This document shows, piece by piece, positions 54,848 to 64,000 of a stretch of DNA of 64,000 nucleotides (positions are counted from its first letter, which is position 1; each line of letters begins with the position of its first letter). The stretch is from positions 188,261-252,260 of the forward strand of contig KN834800.1 of assembly GCA_000827265.1 (NCBI GenBank), given 5' to 3'. Under the pieces are notes generated by a model. The model ran no database searches, was not told the origin of the DNA, and was given only the letters and a program-made list of their open reading frames with translations. The stretch comes from Collybiopsis luxurians FD-317 M1 (Eukaryota; Basidiomycota; Agaricomycetes; Agaricales; Omphalotaceae). Made by a program: the position numbers and the translations under genes.

Positions 54848-57800
54848 TGAATCTTTATGATCATTCGTGGCATCAGCTTCGTTGCATTGGCCCTCGTGCT
54901 ACCTCTTCCCATCACGTTGTGACATTTCCGCTCGAACGATTTTCTTAACATATTATTTTTATTTTTTCTACATTCCGCATACTCACTTGCACGAGCATAT
55001 ATACACTTCATGACCATCGCATTCGAACTGTACATGTACCTTGACGCAAGAAGAATTCCAATAATCTGTATACCATTTAACACGCATTTTCTTACGCTAC
55101 AGTTCTGCTATTTGTCAGCCCTTGTTTTGCATGTCGATCATTCCACCATTCGCAACTGCCAACGCAACTCCGCAAAAGAATTTGTTTTTGCCGTCACTAA
55201 CAAGATCGGCTCCGTCTAGCCCCGCGAACTGGTTACTGTTGTACCCGAATTTCCGTCAGATCCAGGTACCTGCTTCTAAAGAACCGCACTTTCCCTAGCT
55301 GTTCCCAGAGCCTCGAGTCCCTGCTGCCATATTTTTCCAACTATTTTTGCACGACCGAGACCGAGCAAACATGAACCCGGTGGCGTACAGAAACCTGACA
55401 AACCTTCCGATGCCGTCTTCCCGCCCTCTCATCACAGCATGTTTTCTATCCCGTTCCGATGTTCCCGTAAGTCCGGACGTGTTTCTGACTGAAATTTCTG
55501 ACAGTGAGGTGACTGCGCGATTTTTGCTATTACAGGACAAAGGAAAATGTATAGGCGAATGGCGGCAAGCGTATCAGGGCGTACAGTAAATGTAAACAAT
55601 TCTGTTCTATTTTGATAGCCTCAGTTAGCGGGCTGATAGCAGTCACAAACGCTCTAAACGTGAACGTGTGTGGCGACGATTTGGTCCAAAAGAGACACCG
55701 AGTAAAGCACCCATTCCATTTTGGGTCCCTGAATGCACGATGTATGAAGCTATCTACTTACAATATCCCCTGCCTGTCTGCAAGGTGTATGTAAGTACCA
55801 CGACCATGAATACATGAATTCGAATAGCTGCCATCATCCGGGCACAGAGGGAAAAAGCAAATTGAAGGTGTAAACACATAAACAAGCGTATACTCCACTA
55901 TAGACTGATGATAATACACTTCCTCGAGATGCGAATAAAACCTTCCTTCTCCCGCTTCACGTAGTGACGCACCTACAGTTCATAGATAGGGTCCCCGCTT
56001 GCGGAAGGGTCGGTATCATAATAGAGAGACAGATGAAAGACTGTCGGCACTCAGGAGCGAGTCCCGAAGGTATGTGGATGCTATGCTGGATTGTTCTTGA
56101 TTATTTGTCGTGTACAATTTATTTATTTATTTTTATTTATCTTTTTGGTACGGGGCTGCAGCTGCGGGAGCTTGTCTGACGTCCTTTTGATAGTAATGGA
56201 GAGTAAGAAACATTTTGTGTCATCCAGCAGACGCTTGCAATTGTTTTTCGGGACAGGAGGGTCGAGGAGGTGCTCATGGTGTTCACTCCGTCTCCGCGCT
56301 GTAAGTAACGGAAACGGGCCTAAAACCCTTTTCTCTGGGGTCTCTCCTCGGCCTTATATTCCCTACATACTTCAAGACTGGAGACTGGAAGTAATGCACT
56401 TGGAGCCCTCGGGGAGGCTCGAGAATCCTCGAGAATCCTGCTCCCGCTTCACGCACCGCCCGCGGAGCTTGCCACAATAGAGGATGGCTGAAAGGTTGTC
56501 AGGAGGAGCATATGGACACTCTGAAAGTAAGTACATCAACTCTGGATTTACCGAGCCGTTGTATACATCCTTTTGTCCTGCAGAGGTACAGGATCCAGGG
56601 TTTACCCTATTCCTTCTGGGTGTCTGCTTGACGAAAAGCGTTATTGTTTTGGGGACGGAGAGGTTGGTTGGTGTCCGCCCCTCGGGACACTCGGAACATC
56701 CGCTCAAGACCATGTGGCAATACTATGTGGAGCAAGTATTTTGTCCATCTCGCTTCAACACGCTCACCTGTGGGCTGCTTGCATGTTCAACAGCTTTAAA
56801 GTTTGAAGTGGTTGTGCAAGGCTAAGTTCCGCAGCCGGAAGAATTTTTGCTCCATGAAAATAATTAGAGGAAAATCCATACAATTTCGGAACACCAGCTT
56901 ATGATCGTTGCAATGATTATCGATCGGAGGTTGCGATCAGGACCAAGGAGTGACCGGTAACCGATGTCCTGCAGCAAGGGGAAACCGGATATGTGAAATT
57001 CAAGGTACAACGGAAGCAGAGTTCACGCACTGAAAGCGTGGCTTCTCGTTCCATGACCTCATAGTCCAATGACTGAGAGGAGTTTCCCCCAGCTTGTATA
57101 GCGGAATAACATATCCGTCCATAGGCGAATGATATATAGGGGTATGATGAGAATTGCATGCGCGTATGTTTTATAGAAGTTCGGGACCGAAGGTCAGAAT
57201 TCCAGACGTCTAGGCAGCGGCTTTCGAGCGGTGGAACCGTTCAACCTGGGGCTCAGGTGTCAGGCAGCGTGTAGGTTTTGCTTTCGAGAATCAGAAAGAA
57301 ATATCGGCTGTGACACAGATACCGGAGGTTAGATCATCTGGACGGAGCTGGCTAGTTCATTTCGGACTGAAGTGAGAGAGGGTTCGAGTAGTCGCATCCT
57401 GGTCGCACCCTGGTGATCTTTTGCAAACCCTTTTGGAACTTTCATAAGCAGTCTTCTCAAGTTCGTCATCAACATCACCGATTTTCGTTCGTCGACAGCG
57501 ATTGCTTGTTGAGGGAGGTGATTCGGCTGAGGGGGTACGCGTCGTTGGATAAGTTTGCGGGGAATTGTCAAAGTCGGGGTCATGGTCGGCGTTGCAGCTT
57601 TTGAATGGGGTTCGTCTTCAACAAGCTTTATGGAGCAAGGGAACTCGAGACGCGTGACAACATAGTTACTGTAGGAGACTCGAAAATATGTTCTACATCG
57701 TCGGAGCTCTACTTTCCATAGCTGGGAGATGATGCCAAAGGGGGCGGGGGGTGAGATGATCATGAGAGAAAGGCAACATTCGAAAAAATTAAGGTAAAGA

Positions 57801-59378
57801 AAGCTGACTATGGTTTCGTTCAAGTTGATCCACTCCCCAGTTGGCTAGTCGCTAACTTATAACCGCTACCCTTTTATGCAGATTTCATTTGTGAACACAG
57901 ATATTTCTATATGCCCAAATTGCAAAGTCGCTGCAACATCGCGCTGCGTTTCATCTGGCAAAGGACACGTTCACAATACCGGTTTTCTTCGCGTGTGGAC
58001 ACAATGTGGGCAGCCGCTTTGAAAAGCTCAAGTTTCATAAAGCCCCAAGCTAGCGATGAGCAGCGTCAATAACTCCACGTAATATACTATAGAGCACAAC
58101 CTTTGGAACAGCCTGCAACTTTCAGTGAATTATGAAAAAATGTATTTTATATACGTGGTACAATTATAATCAGTACGACCAAACTACCAGCGCTTCTAGT
58201 TTGGCACACGTTGAGGTATCGGAGTAGGGCCAGTTCACTGCGGACAATCGCCTTAACCAGAGAATGGTCTGATTCTCATGACTCTGGACATGAGGCGTAA
58301 CGAACAGTGATCTTCTTCCGTTCTCGACATTTTCAGGAACGTTAGCCTTGTGTAAGATCGAAAGTGATGAGACGTAGAGGTCTGCGAGCCGGTGCATCAT
58401 GCCCTAAGCGAGCCCTATGTACTTGGCGTCGAGAAATTTTGATTCGTTGAGATTGCGAATATATGCGTTCGGAAGTAATCAGTACGGGTCATCTGAACGG
58501 ATGAAGCATCGATGAAGCTTAAGAACAGGCACTATGCGCCCCAAACCAGATTAAAGTGGCCGGTTTAAGGTAACCCTGTACTAATATATGCGTTCAAAAA
58601 GGTATCAGTATGAATCATCTGAACAGATGAAGCTTCAGAACAGAACAAGTCACAGGTGAGTGGAATTTCTTTGGGCCAAATCATCAGTCGTCGGTAAGAT
58701 GGGGAAATGCTGAGGGATTCACATGGTGAGATTTCAAGCAGAGGCAGAAAAAATGCACCCAGAGCCATGAGCCCACGGTGATCGATTTGCTGATAAGGTG
58801 AATGTTGAAGTAAATCCGCTCGTGATTCTGTCGGTTAGATCGAAAAATTTTGTAGGCTATACTACCAGCTGTTAGTCCACGCTTTCGTATTGACCCTCAA
58901 ATTGCGTTGTAGTATTGCAAGTTCCAAACAAGTAAGCATCTTCGGCTCTGGTTCTGTCTGGCGATCAAGAAAGAGACGGTCAAAATAAAGAAGCATTTTG
59001 AACGCAGTCCAGCTTTTCGGTTGAAATCCGACTGGCGTATGGAAACTAGATCACGACTGTACGGGGCGGTGAACTAATTGAAAACTCGCGAAGTTTCTAC
59101 TTCCAGTTATCCCAGAGTGACATGGTGCTATTGAAAGCTGAAGGTAAAGGTTTAGTTTCTGGAGGTGACTACACCAAATGATGCTAATGCAAGTCCGGTA
59201 GCTTTAAAGTCAAATGAGAAACAACGATACTTGAATGTCAACTTGAAATTTTGAACAGAGAAGAGCGGCCTAAGTGCAATAGAAACAAACTACAAATATT
59301 TAACTGATCAAAGGAATGGAATGAATGGAACAACGAAAAGGAGTTGGGTTGCTGCTACTGCTGGTGAAAAGTTGGTGG
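54848..59378. other. 4.5 kb without a convincing gene
   Basis: No frame with recognisable motifs. Direct duplication is visible between about 58440-58500 and 58580-58640 (ATATATGCGTTC, then GTAATCAGTA or GTATCAGTA, GATGAAGC). The open frame on the minus strand at 57329-57823 has no family features and is not supported. Confidence 0.4.
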
Positions 59379-60716
59379 TTATGCTGACCCTGCTGGAGCT
59401 CCAGGCAAAGGCGACCCTCCAGTTGTGACTGTAGTAGGGGGGATAACCGTAGGCCATGGAAGCCCACTGGCACCATTCTGGCCTTCCATAGCGGCCTGAG
59501 GCCAGGCCGAGTCATCAAAGCCAGAGGGAACAGCACTGGGGAAGGCCTTCCAATCATTGACAGTGACAGCGTAAGAAGTTGAGTTGCATTGTCCACAATA
59601 AGTGAAATCATTGGCCGATGTAACTTGTATAGAAGCCAGCACACCAGCAGGATTGGGTACGGTATTTGTGTTAATGGCATAGACTGCAAACACAATGTTG
59701 GGGCCCTGAACGTTCGCCACATACTTCTGCGCAGTGTGGAAGTCAGTCCCAGTCCCGATAAAGGCCCCATTGATGTAAAGCGAATATTCGTTATCTGTAG
59801 TGATCATGACTGTCGCAGTGCCGGAAGTATGTCCGGCGGGAAGTGCTATGGTGTACCGGAAAGCTCTAGCACCTGGGGGGTAATTTCCTCCTGGAGCAGG
59901 CTCGTTTGTCCAGATCCACTGCCCGTCGCAAGTGATTGAGGGTCAGATCCAGCAAGCTGGACGGTTCCCCAGGGAGCAACCCCATTTTTGCCCTCGGTTT
60001 CTGCAAGTTCCCAGAGCTGTCATCAAAGGACAGAGATTGGAAGTTATCTGGGACTCCACCAACAGTCGTGCGCCAGCTACCATCGGAAACGATTGAGGAG
60101 GTCGAGCCATCTGTGTATGAGACCACTGCATTGACTATTACCCCGGCGGGACCGCCAGCGTTGGTCGCGTTGATTGTGAGCAGGATAGCGCATCCGCAAT
60201 TTTGCAAATTGACGCAGTAGCTACCGGCAGTGAACCAGGCGAATTCAGAGACCACCTCATCGCCATTGACCCAAAGTATTGCCGCGTTGCCTGATGTGAA
60301 AGCAACTGTAATGAACGCAGGAGTCTTGCCTTGGGGTGGAACGATAATCTTGCGGAATGCTCTTGAGCCAACAGGCGCACTGCCATCCGGAGGGTTTACG
60401 AGCTCGGTAGTCCAGATCCATTGGTAGTTGCTGAAGCTCAGAGCAGGGGTGGCGCGTTCAGCGAGCTCCCCCCTGCGAGAAAAGCATTGGGTAGTCTCGT
60501 TGGACCGTTTCTGGTCTGTAAAACGATATCAAGATCCTTCAGTAAGCTAGTAAGAAGAACGAGGACATACTGTCAAGGTTGGTATTGGCGACAGCGATGC
60601 AGGTCGTGGCCGCAAGAAGGGCCGAGACAACTGAAAGGTAATCAGAAGTCAGCTCAAGGATCAAAGGAGCGATGATGAGCAGGCATACAAGTCAGTGCTC
60701 GCTTGAGCTTGAGCAT
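59379..60716 (-). pseudogene. Secreted two-domain jelly-roll protein, frameshifted copy
   Basis: Same layout as 25827-27182 (start near 60716, stop 59379). Compared with the two intact copies, it lacks one base near 60016 (after FDDSS) and one base near 59925 (at the start of the second domain, before TAQWIW), which break the frame between the domains. A 12 bp in-frame deletion also removes EQPG near 59520. Promoter and leader introns are still recognisable. Recently dead, or the indels are sequencing errors. Confidence 0.75.
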
Positions 60717-62333
60717 ATTTGTTCTTGGGGATGAACGTTCTTTTCGGCTTGGCTTTTATGTGTCTCGAGACGCATTCGAGCTCCCTCCATTCCGGAAAAC
60801 CGGCGAACTTGATTCAGCAAAGCAGCAGCAGAGTCAAGGAATACATCTGCCAACGTTCCTTCTTGCATGATGCTGTACAGTCTAGTCAAAGTTTCTTTTA
60901 CAAATCGGAAAACGATTAAGAAAAGGATTCGTCGAAGTTTCACGTAGAGTTTTCCTGAATGGTCGGGATCGTTATGTGACCAGAGAAGATACAGTTGATC
61001 AACTTGGTTTCGATCCTCTTCTTGTTCTAAGTCTTCTCTTTCGGATCCCCATCTCCAATTGTGTTTTCTTCAGATCTGCTAGCTTGCTCCCGGATACCCA
61101 AAATTAAGCTCGTTCTCGGCACATCTGTACGAAAGCCAACTTTCACTAGTGACTAGAGCTTACCCATACCGTAAGATTACCACCTGAAAATTTCAACAAT
61201 ATTGGTTGTCAAAGTATCATCCCATATAAAATTACGGCGATAGGAGACGAAAAAGTCGACAGCGGATGAAAATGGGTACAGGTATTGCGCCAGAGAAGCC
61301 GTCAACTTATCCGGTTCGGGTCGACATCGACGGCCCTCTCTCGGAGATGAATCCCACCGAGCGCCGAAGAGCCTAACCGACATAAGATCGTCAAATGTTA
61401 AGCTAGGCTTGTACCCAGTCCGTCTATGAAAGTCTAACGAGGATCTGTCAATAGACAGACTGGTGGATCTGTATTTGAGTGGAAGGGGCGTGAAAATTGC
61501 ACCGCTGACAGCTGTCGGCTCTTCGGCATTTCCAGTGATGCCATACGGCTTTGTCATTTTCAGTCCCGGTTCGCTCGTGATTTGATGAAATCTCTTCTAC
61601 TCTTAAAATTTGTTGTTTTCGATCTTCAATAACTTGGTCGGGGGTCTCATATTTTTCTGGCTGTACTCTTCGAGCTTGACAAGCCTCCTATTCTGCGAAC
61701 CGTCCTATGTGCCCGTGATTCTTACTCCAGATGAAGGCTAAAGAGCGCGCGCCTGAACGCCTGCATACGCACCGTCAACATCGAGCCAGAGCTGCATGCT
61801 CGAGTCCAAGCGAAGCCGCAGCGACTCCGTATGACGAAGCGACACGATCACGTGTAGCTTGAGCATACTAACGCGAACCGCCGTGTCGTGATTGACCAGC
61901 ATTGCCAGAATGCAATGATTTGGTATTCAGCCTACAAAGTCTGCGAAATCCCCTTGGTATGTTATACGAACCGTAGAGGATGTGGTCGTAAGTGGAATAG
62001 ACGTTGCAAGAAAAATAGAGCATTTTTCCAATTTTCTTGTGTAACGAGAAGATCAATTAATAATAAGAACGAAAAATCAAACTAGCTACAAGCCCTGTAT
62101 TCAGAGTAAAGGAAGCCCCAATTTACATACGAGCTAAGCAGCGTTATAGATTAACGAATTTAAATGTGAAATATGGCAATACTTTAGGAATTGCTCAACG
62201 ACGTCAGATAATATTGAAGAACATCATTCTAGGAAACAAGACGAACCAGAAATATGAAGCTGAAAAATGAGTGAGATGAATTGATTAAGGAAGGGAAGGT
62301 GATCATAAGTTTCCTGATACCACGAATGAACAA
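60717..62333. other. Promoter of the broken copy and duplicated 3' flank
   Basis: The part from 60717 to about 60900 resembles the promoters of the other secreted-protein genes. The part from about 61820 to 62230 is the 3' flank shared with 25330-25740. The 126-codon minus-strand frame at 61177-61557 shows no family features and is not annotated. Confidence 0.4.
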
Positions 62334-63694
62334 TTAGGAGCCCTTTGGAGCTCCGGGCAAAGGCGATCCTCCAGTTGTGACTGTAGTGGGTGCAGCAATT
62401 GTGGGCCACCATGGAAGCGAGCTGGCACCATTTTGGCCTTCTATAGCTGCCTGGGGCCAGGCAGAGTCGTCGAAGCCAGGCTGTTCAAAGCCAGAAGGAA
62501 TGGCGGCATTAGGGAAGGCCTTCCAATCATTGAGGGTGACAGCATAAGAGGTCGAATCGCAATCTCCACAATAACTGTAGTCACTCTTCGACGTAACCTG
62601 AACAGAAGCCAGCAAACCAGCAGGATTGGGCACGGTAGCTGTGTTAACGGCATACACCGCAAACACGATATTTGGGCCTTGAACATTCGCTACATACTTT
62701 TGCGCAGTGTGGAAGTCAGTCCCAGTCCCGATAAAGGCCCCATTGATGTAGAGCGAATATTCGTTATCTGTAGTGATCATGACTGTCGCAGTGCCGGAAG
62801 TATGTCCAGCGGGAAGTGCCAAAGTGTACCGGAAAGCTCTAGCACCTGGGGGGTAATTTCCTCCTGGAGCAGGCTCGTTTGTCCAGATCCACTGCGCTGT
62901 TGCAAGTGATTGGGGATTAGATCCAGCAAGCTGGACGGTTCCCCAGGGAGCAACTCCGTTTTTACCCTCAGTTTCTGCAAGCTCCCAAGTGCTGTCATCG
63001 AAAGACGGGGATTGGAAGTTATCAGGAACGCCACCGACACTTGCGCGCCAGCTACCGTCGGAAACGATCGAAGAGGTGGAGCCATCCGTGTATGAGACAA
63101 CGGCGTCGACAAGCACTCCGGCGGGACCGCCGGCGTTGGTCGCATTGATTGCGAGCAGGATAGCGCATCCGCAATCTTGCAAACTGACACAGTAGCTACC
63201 TGCAGTGAACCAGGCGGATTCCGAGACTACCTCGTCGCCGTTGACCCAAAGCGTCGCTGCGTTGTCTGATGCGAAAGCAACTGTAAGGAACGCGGGAGTC
63301 TTGCCTTGGGGTGGAACGAAAATCTTGCGAAATGCTCTTGAGCCAACAGGCGCACTGCCACCCGGTGGGTTCACGAGCTCGGTGGTCCAAATCCATTGGG
63401 AATTGCTGAAGCTGAGAGCGGGAGGGGCGCGCTGGGAGAGCTCTCCCCTGCTTGAATAGCACTGAGTGGTGTCGTTGGTCCGTTTCTGATCTGTAAAATG
63501 ATATCAAGATCCTTCAGTTAAGCGGTCAAAAAACCGCGAACGTACTCTCAAGCCTGGTACTGGCGGCGGCGACGCAGGTAGTGGTCGCGAGAAGGGCCAA
63601 GACAACTAAAAGGCAATCAGAAGTCAGCTCAAGAAGGACCAAAGGAGAGTTAATGAGCGAGCGTACAAGTCAATGCTTGCTTGAGTTTGAGCAT
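62334..63694 (-). CDS. Secreted two-domain jelly-roll (galactose-binding-like) protein
   Basis: Three exons on the minus strand: 63694-63667, 63605-63546 and 63490-62334, giving about 414 residues. The signal peptide begins MLKLKQALT. Domain landmarks are the same as in 25827-27182: GSRAFRKIFVPPQGKTPAFL, LWVNGDEVVSE, YCVSLQDCGCAILLAINATN, then QWIWTNEPAPGGNYPPGARA, YSLYINGAFIGTGTDFHTAQ and GFEQPGFDDSAWP. It ends PLPGAPKGS where the 25827 copy ends PAGSA. It is intact, with conserved Cys pairs (C-C-G-C near the first domain, CGDC in the second). Confidence 0.78.
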
Positions 63695-64000
63695 GTTCGT
63701 GTTTTGGAATTAGAACTTGGGGAGAAATGCTCTTTTGACTTGGCTTTTATGTTGCAAAGGATGTGCTCAAGCTCCATCCATTCCGGAAAATCGGTGAACG
63801 GGATTTAGCAAAGCAGCAACAGAGTGAAGGAATACATCTACCATAACGTTTCATCATGCATGCCGTCGACTCTGTTTGTTTTTCCTGACGCGGAATGGTC
63901 CAGTAAGTGCAGGATGTAAGATAATCTGAAAATGGTCCATACATGGACTGTGATGGTATTGGAGTCGGGACCAAACGAGATCCGACCATGCAAAGTCGAA
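63695..64000 (-). promoter_or_regulatory. Promoter of the 62334-63694 gene, duplicated from or to 27183-27480
   Basis: About 280 bp upstream of the start codon aligns with the upstream region of the 25827-27182 gene and, less well, of the pseudogene at 59379. The paralogs arose by duplication of promoter plus gene and may share expression. Confidence 0.5.

Noticed and set aside
57329..57823. 164-codon minus-strand open frame
   Set aside because: No recognisable domain, no conserved splice pattern and random-looking composition.
61177..61557. 126-codon minus-strand open frame
   Set aside because: No motif, signal peptide or paralog in the window.

Overview
This window is genomic DNA from a filamentous basidiomycete, almost certainly an agaricomycete (mushroom-forming fungus). 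The evidence is dense 50-70 nt spliceosomal introns, an expanded family of TKL-type kinases, a Ste50/Ubc2-type adaptor tail with two SH3 domains (a basidiomycete arrangement), HSPA12-like ATPase sequence, and a tyrosine-recombinase (YR) retrotransposon. No genus is assigned.

Layout. 1-441: 3' end of a secreted jelly-roll-like protein gene. About 1.0-2.5 kb: a small membrane protein gene (minus) with a decayed tandem copy. 3077-4331: a five-exon short-chain dehydrogenase. 4.6-42.4 kb: a run of six homologous kinase genes (called A-F here), all on the plus strand, plus one decayed fragment (G). 42957-43594: RNase P/MRP subunit POP5 (minus), divergent from a disordered-protein gene at 43746-45884. 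46408-46493: an intron-containing tRNA-Pro. 46676-49434: an APC-family amino-acid/choline permease (minus). 54098-54847: a single-exon disordered protein. 59.3-63.7 kb: two more secreted-protein genes (minus), one broken. Two stretches (49.4-54.1 and 54.8-59.3 kb) show no convincing gene.

The main discovery is the kinase array. Six genes share one amino-terminal and kinase module with almost identical exon lengths (about 153/99/177/75/216 nt), but carry different carboxy-terminal modules. A and B: HSF-type DNA-binding domain, then a Ste50/Ubc2-like Ras-association domain and two SH3 domains. C: the HSF-type domain only. E: an HSPA12/Hsp70-like ATPase. D and F: a Glu/Gly/His-rich spacer followed, across a conserved phase-1 intron, by short hydrophobic tail exons (one in D, a tandem pair in F). 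The kinases keep the catalytic Lys, Glu, Asp, Asn and DFG motifs. This looks like a locus that has repeatedly put parts of conserved signalling and stress hubs (HSF, Ste50/Ubc2, Hsp70) behind one kinase. It could be a rewired signalling circuit or, by analogy with plant integrated decoys, a surveillance or allorecognition array. The function is inference; the gene structures were read directly from the sequence.

The array is shaped by segmental duplication and transposition. POP5 has two decayed partial copies and an exon-1 relic among the kinases, and the promoters of D and F carry a block found in the POP5/43746 divergent promoter. Fragment G (the Ste50-like tail only) is split by a 6.5 kb YR retrotransposon, whose lost catalytic codons fit CpG deamination. 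LINE remnants lie at about 18.0-18.5 and 38.1-38.9 kb.
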